A stretch of 64,000 nt of DNA. Source: Guillardia theta CCMP2712 (lineage: Eukaryota; Cryptophyceae; Pyrenomonadales; Geminigeraceae). The stretch is from the NCBI RefSeq assembly GCF_000315625.1, contig NW_005434667.1, positions 462,527 to 526,526 on the forward strand, read 5' to 3'. The translations under genes and the position numbers were made by a program. The notes under the pieces were generated by a model, which saw nothing but the letters and a program-made list of their open reading frames with translations, searched no databases and had not been told where the DNA came from. Below are positions 23,864 to 35,524 of the stretch, one piece after another. Positions within the stretch are counted from its first letter, which is position 1, and each line of letters opens with the position of its first letter.

Positions 23864-24029
23864 CAGGCCGCAAAGAGGGTAGGAAGAGCTGGAAGGCCAG
23901 GGAGGGTGGAGAAGAGAGAGAAAGTGAGGGGAGGAGGTGAGGGGAGGAGCAGAGCGGAGCGGAGAGAGAGAGCTAGGAGGGCAAGCTAGCTAGGAACGCT
24001 CACCAGGAAATCCGTTTCCTCTGAGTACG

Positions 24030-24130
24030 GCAGTCTTTTACTCAAAAGTACGGCAGTAGTAGTGTATTGACTCGGCCGGGTGCTGGTGCCGGCGGGCCCG
24101 GCCCGTGCCCGACCGGTGGGGATGAGGGCC
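24030..24130. repeat. GC-rich island with CTTTTACTCAAA motif
   Basis: The sequence cttttactcaaaagtacggc at 24035-24054 is followed by gccgggtgctggtgccggcgggcc. The same T-rich motif occurs inside the islands near 31921, 61388 and 61545. It lies about 170 nt upstream of the start of TQ-cluster copy A. Nothing recognisable is seen from 24131 to 24600. Confidence 0.5.
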
Positions 24131-24635
24131 GGATCACTCAAGTTTGAAAACAATGATTCCTGCCCCTCCCCCCCCTGGGGATCCTGCCATGGCGGGGGCG
24201 TGAGAAGACGAGTTCGGAGAGAAGAAGCAGAGGAGGAGTAGGTGGTCTCAGGAGAAGAGAGGAAAAGTACACTGTGTTGAGAGCGCTACTTGTCACTTTG
24301 AGAAGAAATATGCATTCAGCTGTTGTTGACAACGTTGCATGAACAAGGTCTCTCTCGTTGAATGTCGTGATATTGAAGCTCTTCACACAGCATGTTTATA
24401 TATTTAGACATGAGAATAACGAAATATCGCTAGATTCTTATGCAAGACAACACGAGATACCTAAACAATCCAGAGTGACTTGAAGTCTGCAGGATACATT
24501 CACATGTTGATCTCGCATAGTACTCCGACATCTTCATGATCAGGTTAATATTTGCGGATCTCTCACATATGAGTCTGACCACTATCTGACAGAGTGTAAT
24601 ACTTGAAACCCTGCCTTCACAGCTGCTGTCTCGCA

Positions 24636-26976
24636 ATGGGAATAAGCGGGTTACTTCCTGTCCTTCGAAATATCATTGAGCCTCGCCACGTCAGTAAATA
24701 TGCCGGCAAGAAAGTTGCAGTAGATACGGTAGTATGCTCTCCTCTGGTCTCATCGTTGGATTTTAACCAGCATGGATTGAGCAGTATAGCTGGTTGCACA
24801 AGGGCTCGTATGGTTGTGCGTTGGAGCTATGCACTGGCGCTCCGACAGACAAGTACACGTTTCTAGGCTACAGCGAGACTCGATAGCTAATCCTTTTTGA
24901 CGTCCATCAGGTATGTCACCTACTGCTTGGACCGGGTGAAGATGCTTCTTCATTACAAGTAAGTCCTCTTGTCTCATTCTGGTAGCCGGAGGTGACGAAA
25001 TCAGGGTTATTCCGGTCATGGTATTTGACGGCGCGAACCTCCCATCGAAACAAGGAACAGAAGTTGATAGAAAACTTTCTCGCTTGGAGAATCGCTCAAA
25101 GGGAATCCAAGCGCTAAGGTGTGAGGGTGTCCGACGAATTGTGCCGATCGACTGACCTGATGCAGAGCTGACAACCGATCTGCCGCAATCGAATACTTTC
25201 AAAGGGCTGTGGATGTGACACCAGCTATGGCCTACAAGCTCATCAAGGCCCTGCGGAAGCTCAACGTGGAATGTATCGTCGCACCTTATGAGGCTGATGC
25301 TCAACTTGCGTACTTGAATCTGCAAGGGTATGTATCTGCAGTTATCAGGTCTTCATGTGTTTGTTTTAAAGGTCATCAGAGTAATCAGTCTAGTCAGTGA
25401 GGACTCGGACATCATTGCATTCGGGGCTAAGGCAGTTCTCTTGAAAATGGACAAGGATGGCTACGGAGAAGAGTGAGTGCTGTCGCATGGCTGTCTCTGT
25501 TCTCGTCGCTCATAGCACTTGCCCTAGATATCGCCAGAAATTGCTCGGAGCTTGCTCAACAATGAATTTGAGTGGTTGGGAGCCAGAGCGTTTCACTCAG
25601 ATGTGCATATTTGCTGGTTTGTGAGCTGCACAGCAATGGTTGGGTGTGAACTGTGTTTGCAAGGTTGCGACTACTTAAAATCGTTGCCTGGAATGGGAAT
25701 CAAGAAAGCTTATGCTGCAATCAATAACATCGGAGGCCAAAGGGCTCCATTGGATGAGTGCTTTGTGCGGGCGATCAATAAGCTCCGATTAGATGGAACC
25801 CTAGTCCCTTCGGTATCATCTTGAAGGATGGGTGGATTTTTCTGATTCTTGGTTTCAGGATTATCTCAAGGATTTTGAAAGAGCTTATCTTACTTTCCAA
25901 TTTCAGGTGATGCCAGGTCAAGGGTTTTGCAGTATTGATTACCTCTGCAGAGAGTTTTCGACCCGGAAAAGCAGATGCTGGTCACTCTGAAACCTTTGCC
26001 TGAGGTTCGTGATACCTCTTTTAACCATCTTGATGTTGACCTCTGCGAGCAGGGAGAAGATTTCTCGTCATGTGATTTCATTGGGCCCGACCTCTCGGCA
26101 GACATTGCTCTGGCAGTTGCACGAGGTGACATGAATCCGTGCACGCATGAGTGGTTCGAGGAGACAGCAGCTCCTTGCAGCAAACGGGACGCGCCAATCG
26201 TAGAAGATGCTCCATGTGTCAGCACACACGATGAGATAGGAGCGAAGCCACAGGGGGAAGATGGATTTCAGCATGTGGATGAGATGGTCAGTAGTGACAA
26301 AGCAAATAAGGACGAAGACTTTTCTACCCTACATGCAGATTCAAGCTCCTCTGTTGTCTTCAAGGCAAAAGCATCCCCTGGCAGTTCTGGAAGCGCATTC
26401 TCTAACGCTAAAGTTGGCAAGTTCCAGAGCTCATTGATGAATTACGTCTCAGTCAGTGAGCAAGCAAAAAAGAGTTTTGTTCCTCCCCGCCGTCATGGAG
26501 ATGCTGATCGCAGTCCTGATGGAGCCGATCGAACGGACTTGCAGTTGAAGAGAAAGTTTGAATCCGACGAGAGCATGCAAGAGGGCGACAACGCAAGAGG
26601 GAGATTCAAGACGCGCAACATCTTCTGTGCTGACCTCAGCAGCAAGCCGATCACCAGCAAGTTCTTCAAAGGCCGTGAGAGCGTCAACGAGAACAACAAG
26701 GATCAGGAGGAAGACGGCGAAGGTGACCCGGAGTTCTCGCTGCAAGTGAATCCAGCGGCTATGAGCGAAGATGTGACAGCAAAGATCGAAGCCTTGCAGT
26801 ACAACCCATCGGTCAGGTACATGAGCCCCATGGTCACCTTGCAACGAAACTCGGTAGGGGTCAGCTCAAGGATGACGCTCAAGCCTGTGCTGCCATCGCA
26901 GAAGAAAAGTCTCAGGGTAGAGGCTCTGGCGTCTTTCGCCCTCGAGAAGAAGTCAACCAATACAACACTCCCTTGA
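24636..26976 (+). CDS. EXO1: Exonuclease 1 (XPG/FEN1 family 5' nuclease)
   Basis: EXO1 removes nucleotides from 5' ends in mismatch repair and in resection of double-strand breaks. The start [16 protein letters not shown] is that of EXO1. Spliced exons then give [98 protein letters not shown] and [19 protein letters not shown], then RVFDPEKQ. The metal-binding acids are all present (VDT, FDG, YEADAQ, EDSD, GCDYL). The C-terminal 300 residues are a disordered tail without a clear MLH1-binding box. At least nine exons are needed. No targeting peptide is seen, so the protein should be nuclear. It lies between the two inverted TQ-cluster genes. Confidence 0.9.
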
Positions 26977-27210
26977 TGTAAATCATTACGTAGCGTTTTG
27001 TTAGAAGAAACATATTCTTTCCCACTGAACCTTCCCTGTATTCGTCAAGTCTAATGCGCTCCGAGAGTTTGACAGAAGACTTTCATGCGAAGGCGAGGTA
27101 CAGCATCATGTCAATCAGGCGTCATCTTCGTACACCACTCGGACCCGGTAGGCTGCAGTGTTTTTGCTTGGCGCCTTACCTTGCATGAAGGATTTAAAGG
27201 TTTTCTTGAC

Positions 27211-27372
27211 TCAGGTTTTGTGCTCTTGCAATGCCCCGCCGATCCCTTTCTCTTTAATTCGCTTCTTCTCGTCTTCGTAGTAATACCTGAATGTCTCCGT
27301 TAGGGTCTTCTTATGCTCGGCGGAGGATCCTTCTGCTGAAATTTCTTTGTTGCTGGAAGTTTCGTCGGACAT
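27211..27372 (-). CDS. Small ORF, hypothetical
   Basis: A 53-residue frame starts MSDETSSNKEISAEGSS and ends in a charged helix (FRYYYEDEKKRIKEKGIGGA). The clear amphipathic, charged character and an acidic start favour a real small protein or a first exon. An upstream in-frame ATG at 27492 is less convincing. No family is recognised. It may continue through a GT donor after QEHK. Confidence 0.35.
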   Translation of the reverse strand: MSDETSSNKEISAEGSSAEHKKTLTETFRYYYEDEKKRIKEKGIGGALQEHKT

Positions 27373-27839
27373 GTTGCAGGATTCGTCGAATTCCCTCGAA
27401 TCGAGAAGGAAACCAAGAGGAAAACAACCTACAGCATGAATGAGCCCATTTTGTCTACAGATGATGTCCAAAATCCCATCCCATCCATTCATCTTTCATC
27501 TGCTATCTCTCTTTCCCCAAAAACATGAGAAAAAATCGAACAAATCTAGAACAAAACAACAGCAGCAACATCGCTGCCGCCGCGCTGTCACCATCGCCTC
27601 CACAAAGAGTCTTTTCGATTCATCAGCTCAAACTCGTCATCATGATCGCAAGCATGTCCGCGCTATCTCATCTCCTCGCCATCCCACCCCCTCCCTCCTC
27701 CCTCGTCTGTTTCTCCCTTGCCACCCCGGTTGCCACCCTGTAATCTGACAGGCCCTCATCCCCGCATTCAATACTCATCTCCCTCATTCTCAACTCAGCG
27801 TGACTGGCGCCGTGACTGTCATCACCCGTTCAAAAAATA

Positions 27840-28440
27840 TTGGAAATCTTTATACCAGGGGTCCTTTTTCGTGTAAATTATGGGGTAGTTGTCTTGTTCC
27901 TGTGGGGAGTTCTAGGAAGTACTACGTGGACCTATGACCACGACCGTTGGGAATCAACTCTTACCAGGTAGGGTAGTGTCAATCTGTGGGGTAGGGTGAT
28001 AAAAAATAACTTCACTTTTACCAAAATCGTCTGAAAGACCTTAGTAATGGGGGGGTGGGGTATGAATGGGATTTCTGGATAGGGTAGGGTACTGAGACAT
28101 GGCCAATGTGTGTGTGGGGGGGTGGAGGTGGTCGTGTGTTCAAGTTCAAAATTGATCCACCCCACCCCCATCAAAACTTTGCAAAGTACCCTGTACCCCT
28201 CATGGTAAAGGATAAGGAGGTCAAAAGTACCCGTTCAATTCTAACGTACGGTGCAATACCCACTGTGTTCATGGTCAGGTACCCCTCCATCTTTTCAAAT
28301 GAACTATACCCCTACCTCACCAAGCTTTGATACCACCAGTACTTTTAACGCGTGTTTGGTTTACCAATGTAGGGTACTGGGTGATACCCACCCTTGGAAG
28401 AACAAGGATACAGTACCCCACCTCTGATGCAGGGTGGAAG
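27840..28440. repeat. GGGGTA/TACCCC island upstream of calmodulin
   Basis: The left half carries G-rich words on the plus strand (ggggtagttg, ggtagggtagtg, gggggggtggag). The right half, from about 28155, carries C-rich words (ccaccccacccccatc, gtacccctcatgg, taccccta). The switch makes the island roughly mirror-symmetric. It ends less than 50 nt before the calmodulin start codon, so it may overlap the promoter. Confidence 0.6.
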
Positions 28441-28478
28441 ACAGGTGGCGTCCTCGCGCGCCAGTTCATCGTTCATCA

Positions 28479-29459
<981 letters not shown>

Positions 29460-29779
29460 ATCGCCGCAGTTCTCATGTTTCCAGCATGGATACAAGTCGG
29501 TTATTCCATCTTCTTGATACCCTTAGTGAGAACGGACACGTAAGCCATGATCACAAGAAGATTCACCAAATGACATGGATCATCGGAAACGATTTGTTTT
29601 CGTGCACGAGAAGCTCAAGTTTTTTCATCAAGTTTCATGGACGATGAACAACCTTGGTTGATTCATTATTAACCTAGTTTAAACCTCACTTTTTTTGACA
29701 TGTGCATTAAATGGTTGTGCTACACCCATGCACCTGTTGTTTTTAAAATAGTTCACCGTAACTGGTGGGTTGTAAGTCG

Positions 29780-29910
29780 ATCTCTAGCCTTGCAGTGCCG
29801 GCTGGCAGTGAGAGGCCCGACTCCCGAGCTGCGGCTGACTCAGTGATCTTGAACTTCGAATGCCGGGGCCAGCCGACGGCCGGGCCTCCAGGGAGTCGCA
29901 TCCGAATCAG
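29780..29910. repeat. GC-rich island upstream of TQ-cluster copy B
   Basis: The words gccggctggcag, ccggggccagccgacggccgggcc and ctgactcag match the composition of the islands at 22.4, 31.7 and 61.5 kb. It lies about 150 nt before the start of the copy B gene. The stretch 29460-29780 is AT-rich 3' sequence of calmodulin. Confidence 0.5.
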
Positions 29911-30050
29911 ATTACCCCTCATCCCCACCGTTACCCTTCTCCTCCACCTGAGTTCCTGCCTGAGAGTTCCTGGGTGAGAGTTCCTGGCCAACTCGCCTAA
30001 GTTGAGCAGCCTCCTCGTCCGTCCTCTCAGCTCCTCAAACCTCGCTGCCT

Positions 30051-31331
30051 ATGTTGGATTCCGATGACGAGCCTCTTGCTCGTCCCTCTCACCTCTCACC
30101 CCACCCCCGCAGGAATGAAGACTCGTTGCAAAAGAGGGCGAACAAGAGTCAGGACGCCACCCCGGTGCGAGAGAGGGTGAGTTGTGATGCTGCCATGGAG
30201 CCGTCGAGATTCTCTCACGTCAGGAGGCTCGACATGGAGGCTGACAGCTGCAACCAGCCACACCAAGGTCGAAGCATCTCACTCCGTCCCTCTCATGGTG
30301 ACGTCGAGGGCGACAGCACCACTGACGACGAAATGTATGCGGGAGACACTGTTCCGTACAACTTGACATCGGGCCAGAATGGAGGAGAGAGACAAGTAGC
30401 GGAAGATGATGGAGAGACACAAGCGATTGATGATGAAGAGACACAAGCGATTGATGATGAAGAGACACAAGCGATTTATGATGGAGAGACTCAAGCGATT
30501 TATGATGGAGAGACACAAGCGATTGATGATGGAGAGACACAAGCGATTTATGATGGAGAGACACAAGCGATTGATGATGGAGAGACGCAAGCGATTTATG
30601 ATGGAGAGACGCAAGCGATTTATGATGGAGAGACGCAAGTAGTCGATGATTGGCAAACCCAAGGAGCTGATGAGCGAAAGACGCAAGAAGCCGATGATTG
30701 GGAGATGCAGAAGGGAGACACCAATGCTCGTCCAGGTGACACTGGTAAAGCTCAAGATGATCGCCCATCCTCGCCCGTCAAGCTTGAGAAGCCTGATCAA
30801 GATGGAAACCCCTCCATGTCACTTACAGGCAGACGTCAGATGGCCAGGTCACGGACCACCAGCTTGTCAGGCGAAGCCGAAGATGTAGGGGAGGGGCGCG
30901 GCGAAGGCGTGAAGGTGCTGGAGAGGCTGGAGGCACTCAAGGCAGAGATCCAGAAGCTGCTCTTGACTCCCGTCATGCAAGTGCCGAGTAGGACCGACGA
31001 ATGCGTGAGGCTGCTGGAGGAATGCAAGGCATCCGCAGCGTCGATGGGAGAGAAGCTCAAGACCATGGCAGAGAACAATGCAAGTTTGAAGAGAAAACAT
31101 GAAGAAGAACAGACGGTCTCAGCCCAGCTGAGAAACAATGAGAAGGACCTCAGAACCCAGCTACAAGCTTCTGAGACAAGCTTGATAGGCCTACAGTCTG
31201 AGCTTGAAGAAGAGAGGAGGGAGGGAAAGCGGCTCAAATCAAGGGAAAGAGAGCTCGTTGAGATTATCTCCAATGCTCGCCGCATTCTGGAACAAGGCAA
31301 GCATCCAAATCCTACAAACACTGAATCATAG
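30051..31331 (+). CDS. TQ-cluster coiled-coil protein, copy B
   Basis: A single-exon frame of 426 residues. Residues from about 30 onward match copy A (22841-23863) almost residue for residue, but it has an extra acidic block (GDVEGDSTTDDEMYAGDT) and twelve TQ units instead of nine. The C-terminus is a long coiled coil (KHEEEQTVSAQLRNNEKDLR, SELEEERREGKRLKSRER) ending ELVEIISNARRILEQG, which copy A lacks. The basic LKRKHE and KRLKSRERE stretches could act as nuclear signals. It is inverted with respect to copy A, about 7 kb away, with EXO1 and calmodulin between. The acidic S/TQ-cluster plus coiled-coil layout suggests a phosphorylated adaptor, but this is inference. Confidence 0.7.
   Translation: MLDSDDEPLARPSHLSPHPRRNEDSLQKRANKSQDATPVRERVSCDAAMEPSRFSHVRRLDMEADSCNQPHQGRSISLRPSHGDVEGDSTTDDEMYAGDTVPYNLTSGQNGGERQVAEDDGETQAIDDEETQAIDDEETQAIYDGETQAIYDGETQAIDDGETQAIYDGETQAIDDGETQAIYDGETQAIYDGETQVVDDWQTQGADERKTQEADDWEMQKGDTNARPGDTGKAQDDRPSSPVKLEKPDQDGNPSMSLTGRRQMARSRTTSLSGEAEDVGEGRGEGVKVLERLEALKAEIQKLLLTPVMQVPSRTDECVRLLEECKASAASMGEKLKTMAENNASLKRKHEEEQTVSAQLRNNEKDLRTQLQASETSLIGLQSELEEERREGKRLKSRERELVEIISNARRILEQGKHPNPTNTES
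30412..30680 (+). repeat. 24-bp coding minisatellite in copy B
   Basis: Twelve units of 24 nt encode TQAI(Y/D)D(G/E)E and degenerate TQ variants. Alternating tat/gat codons at the Tyr/Asp position show that units were shuffled in blocks. The array is three units longer than in copy A. Confidence 0.9.
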
Positions 31332-31479
31332 ACGGTACTTGCAGCAACTTTGCAGAACCTGCTGCACTTGTTACTGACTTTCAATAGGCAGGTGTGCAAA
31401 GTTGACAAAGTTTGACAAGGTTTGCCACTTTCTCTGAGACTACCGTACCTCAAATCATCATCGGTCATGACGGTACCGT

Positions 31480-31945
31480 CTGCCGCTCCTGCCCTCAGCC
31501 ATGGTGCCCGGCACAGGGTGCTGCCGCAGTGCGGCTGTAGCCAAGCCTGTTCGAGTTAGTACCCGGATGGTGACGGTGGCAATAAAACCGTTTCAAAAGC
31601 TTCGCTGAGTCGGATTTCATCATTCATGAACTTGGAAGCTATTCACTGAGTCAAGAAGTTACTCTCACTGAGTCAGCTCAGCGGCCAGTGACTCGGCACT
31701 CCAGCCGGGGTCAGGGCAGGCCCAGGCTTGAACTTCGGAACGCGGCACCAGGCCCTCAGGCCCGTGATGCGGTCGCTTGTCACTGGCAGTGCGGCGGTGG
31801 CACCGCCGGGCGCCGGGCCCCGGCCGCCGCCCGCCGGGCCGTCACGGTGTCCGATCGCCGGCTTTGCCGGACTCTCAGCCTGGTGACTCAGTGGAAGGTT
31901 CCTAGCTCAGCCCATACTTACTTTTACTCAAAGTTAAGTAATTAC
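31480..31945. repeat. GC-rich island between TQ-cluster copy B and the third SQ/TQ gene
   Basis: The stretch is dominated by ccgccgggcgccgggccccgg-like words and ends in cttttactcaaagttaag at 31921-31938. It runs up to the ATG at 31961. An in-frame upstream ATG at 31688 lies inside the island and gives a low-complexity Arg/Ala sequence; I do not take it as the start. The island borders two genes of the same type, one on each side. Confidence 0.6.
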
Positions 31946-31960
31946 ACCGTCGCCGGCCTC

Positions 31961-32818
31961 ATGCCGCAGTCCAACAAAGATGCCGTCGTGACCCCGGAGG
32001 AGGATGACGAGGTGACGTACGTCAAGACCGAAAGATGTGACGAGGACGAGGACAAGAACCATCTAGGTAGCAAGAGAAAACGCAAGGAGGACACTCCTAT
32101 CAAGAAAAGACTCCAGTCGGACCTAATGGAGGAGCCGGCGCGGACCGCTCGAGCGGCGAGGAGATTGAATGTAGACGAGGACAAGGAGGACGACGAAGAC
32201 GGCGAAGAGGAGGAGAAAGACACAGGAAGGGAATCAGGGGTACGATTGGAGTCCGATAGTAGCGAGGTTAACCACGATGATGAGGGAAGCGACGATGAAG
32301 GTGTCGCCAGGGACGGGGATGATGATCTTGACGGAGAAGGTCATGAACATTTTCATGATACGCAGTCCACGACACATGAACACGAATCATGGTCACAATC
32401 TGGCGAATTCAGTCCTTCTGATGATTCACAAGAAGGAGATGAAAGCGCACATGAAGCTTCGCAACAAAGTTCGAACGTGGAACAGCAGGAGGTTGAGCAT
32501 ACAGAACAAGATGAGCTCGCACAGAAGATCAAGTCTGATGCTCCGTTGGGAATTGAGGTCAAACTCCCAAAGGACGAGAGCGTGGATGAAGAACGATTTG
32601 TCAGTCTCGAGGATGATCTCAAATCAGTCAGGAAGGAAAACGATGAACTGAAGCGAAGAGAAGTCGAACTGATGGCAAGTGTCAAAGATCTGAGCAGAAG
32701 AAACGAAGAGCTATTGGAGATCGTCGAGAGCGCCAAACAAGTCCTCTCGAGCATTCTCCCTTCCTCCTGTGGCGAACCCTCCTACGGTGGCGAGACATTT
32801 GAAGGACACACGATTTAG
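31961..32818 (+). CDS. Acidic SQ/TQ-cluster coiled-coil protein, third member
   Basis: A single-exon frame of 285 residues starts MPQSNKDAVVTPEEDDEV. A bipartite basic signal (GSKRKRKED, PIKKR) is followed by long Asp/Glu runs. Near 32360-32475 are DTQST, WSQSGE, DSQEGD and EASQQS, four S/TQ sites within about 35 residues, which meets the usual SQ/TQ-cluster definition. The C-terminus is a coiled coil (LKSVRKENDELKRREVELMA, EELLEIVESAKQVLSSI) whose end resembles ELVEIISNARRILEQG of copy B. It thus shares layout and C-terminal signature with the TQ-cluster genes. A role in chromatin or damage signalling is inferred only. Confidence 0.65.
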   Translation: MPQSNKDAVVTPEEDDEVTYVKTERCDEDEDKNHLGSKRKRKEDTPIKKRLQSDLMEEPARTARAARRLNVDEDKEDDEDGEEEEKDTGRESGVRLESDSSEVNHDDEGSDDEGVARDGDDDLDGEGHEHFHDTQSTTHEHESWSQSGEFSPSDDSQEGDESAHEASQQSSNVEQQEVEHTEQDELAQKIKSDAPLGIEVKLPKDESVDEERFVSLEDDLKSVRKENDELKRREVELMASVKDLSRRNEELLEIVESAKQVLSSILPSSCGEPSYGGETFEGHTI

Positions 32819-33177
32819 GGATCTGGAAGCTGAGGCACAACAGATTGAGACATAAAGAGATGAACCTTTTGTTAAAGTAACGTCTTACATGAATCTTCAG
32901 TGTTTGATAATTCATCTCCAGTCATATCAAACTTGAATCGTCCCTTCCCATTGAAAGCGAGTCTTTTGGCATCAAAACCCATCCCTAGCATCCTCTATTC
33001 TTCACTCATAAGTACATGTCGGATTCAAAGCCAGCATACTCCCTTGCACTCTTCACCAGAGGCTGACACTCTGTTAATCTTCATCGTCTCACTCACACGA
33101 CGTGAAAGGTGACAGCCGTGGGCGGGACGTACGGAGTGAAGTCGGTAGCAGTGATCTCTTTCCCCTAAGCGCAAGTT

Positions 33178-34891
33178 TCAGTATTTCAAGAGGAAAAGCA
33201 AGAGAGGGACCTCTGGCACTCCCTCCATCTTCTTGGCAGGCTCGAAGTAGATCAACCTGCAGCAGTCTGACTAAAACTTCACCTCATCGCCACCTCACCC
33301 GTTCTCCTTCTCGTATTGCGCTTTCAGCTTTTCGATGGTAGTTTTCTCCTCGTCGACCTTTGTGGCATCGTAAGGTGCAGCCAGAACTCGCCAGGTCTCT
33401 TACCCGTATGGCAAGCGATCTCGAAGCGCTACTCAGTACTCCTGACTGCAGCGCCTACGTGAAACAAGTGTAAGGAGGGGACAGCTATATTGCGCACTGA
33501 TACCTGCTCGAAGTAAGAGTGTGCTTCTTTGATCAGGGCTTCGCCTGCAAATACAACGAGAGATGAGAACTCAACAGCTTCCTTGAGACTTTGAGATGAT
33601 GGCAAGACAGTGATTCGAACCCGTTCCAAACTTCTTGTTTTCCCAGGCATCCACCGCCATGTATCTACTCATAGAGAGGGTTATGACACTCTTGGGTCAT
33701 GAATAGATACAACCTCATAGCAACAGCTTTGAGAAACTTCGAACCTCCTGCATGTAGCAAGTTGAATAAAAAAAAAAATGCGAGCAGTGTCCATATCCGA
33801 ATCACCGTCTGAGTATGCACGAAGAGACGGGATGAAGTCATTGTAATCTTTATCCATCTGATGTAGGGTAACATTGCACTGGACAACATCTTGAGATTCA
33901 AGACGACAAAACAGCATGGTTTGCAATACTTCTGCCAGAAGTTTGGCTGCTGTGACATAAAGTTTCGCAACCAGAGATCTGATCGGAAATAAGGGATGCA
34001 AACCGAAAGCCGTGCGGACCTGTTCATCCCCTTGATTGCAGCTTGTTTGGTTGCAATCTGCTGAGCCGTGCACTGTTCCATAAAGAGACAAAGACAAGGA
34101 GCTCAGTTACATCTTCTGCGCGTACTTGGCAAAGTTATCACCTTGTACAGGAGAACGATTGGACGAAAAAAATCTTTCAAGACCTGCCAGGAAGCTCAGA
34201 GTCTGCCCAGCACAAACAGATATTTTCAGCACCTCTGGCGGCCGCTTGTACGGCAGCGATTCACGTAGGGGGAGCACGTTCTCATGAATGTATGCGGCGA
34301 TCCCTTGAGGTTGGGCCATGTCAAGATAGACAACAACACACCAGCCTCACCCGCCGCTGCCTTGACCCTTGCCAGCGCGCCTTTCGCTGCATTCTCGTAA
34401 TCGGCCGGTGTGGCTACCGAGTCAAGTTGAGATGCTGCGATGTTGCCCTCAGAAATCATGCGACAAGTGTAAACCATCAAAAACTCGAAAGCGAGAGTGT
34501 AGAAGGTAAAGAAAGTGCCCGTCCTCCTTGAAAAGCTGCTCGTCCACTGGAATTCAAGGTCGGGGATCAATGGTCGTTTCCCCTCTTTCTCTATGCTCTC
34601 ATCGACATATCTCTGTATCCCCAGAAGATAAGGCAGATACTCATCGATGGTCCTCAGAACCTGAGGGCAAACAAACTCCAATCAACATCAAGCATTGGAA
34701 TAACACTCCCGTGAGTATACCTTCTCCGCATCCTGTTCCACCAGTGCAGCAGCCATTTCATTTCGTAGGGCATTGGTTTTGGTTTGCAATTCCACAATCT
34801 GATAATCTTTGGATGGGAAAAATTTGCTAAAATCGACGGGATTCGTGCGTGGGTAAGGAAATGTAAGCGCAAGACCTCCGCAGGCGCTCAT
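33178..34891 (-). CDS. BRO1-domain protein (BROX/ALIX-like)
   Basis: BRO1 domains bind ESCRT-III proteins in membrane scission and endosomal sorting. The start is MSACGGLALTFPYPRTNPVD. Exons then give YLPYLLGIQRYVDES, LEFQWTSSFSRR, FEFLMVYTCRMISEGNIAAS, GIAAYIHENVLPLRES, QQIATKQAAIKGM, LVAKLYVTAAKLLAEVL and FGTG, GEALIKEAHSYFEQ, ending in VDEEKTTIEKLKAQYEKEN and IYFEPAKKMEGVPEV with a stop at 33178. The order fits the boomerang fold of BRO1. There is no V domain or Pro-rich tail, which favours a short BROX-like protein. About eight introns are needed; not all borders were fixed. Confidence 0.7.
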
Positions 34892-35524
34892 CGTCCCCTT
34901 CCTTTCCCTTCACTTCTCCACTCCCCTTTTTAGATGATCAACTCGATGACATCCGTATGAGTTTCCTGCACAAACAAGCAAAAGCAACTGCCGTCAGAAA
35001 CTCCTTGACTCATTCACCCATCCGCTAAATTCACTTTCTTGCGTTTCACTTCTCCTTCTACCGCATGATCTCTTTGTCTTGTGCCATAGGTATCTGTTCT
35101 CTCTCCCTCCCTGCTCTCTCCCTTCGCTCTCATCCTCGCTCCCCTCTCCCTGCTCTTCGCTCCTTCCCTTTGTCGCCATGCTCTCATCAACTCCAGCAAA
35201 CCCCACCTACACCCCCCCTCATCACCCTCATCCCCACCCCCCTCATTCAGTCGCTGCTGCCACGCAACTGTCTGCTGTCCTGTCTATCGACGGAGCCTTT
35301 GGATAATCACTGGAGTAGAATTATATTTTTGTCTTTCATCTTCTATATCTTCTTGTTCTGAGGTGAATTTCCCATTAGTTCACTGTTTGTAGCTCTTACA
35401 GCCAATTCCAGGTGAGTAAAATAATTCGATTGCAAATTCAGGCAATAGGCCCCGCTCGACTCATGGTCAACGAGCAACGGACAGGCGCTCATGGCGGCGG
35501 GGAGGGGCAGCAGAAGCAGCGAGC
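34892..35524. promoter_or_regulatory. Divergent promoter gap
   Basis: The gap lies between the start of the BRO1 gene (minus) and the start of the long gene at 35525 (plus). It is C/T-rich between 35095 and 35270 (ctctccctccctgctctc, ccccccctcatcaccctc). No gene or clear core promoter is seen. Confidence 0.35.

Noticed and set aside
31688-31960. Upstream ATG extending the third SQ/TQ gene by 91 residues
   Set aside because: The extension lies wholly in the GC island and is low-complexity; the ATG at 31961 gives a clean acidic start.
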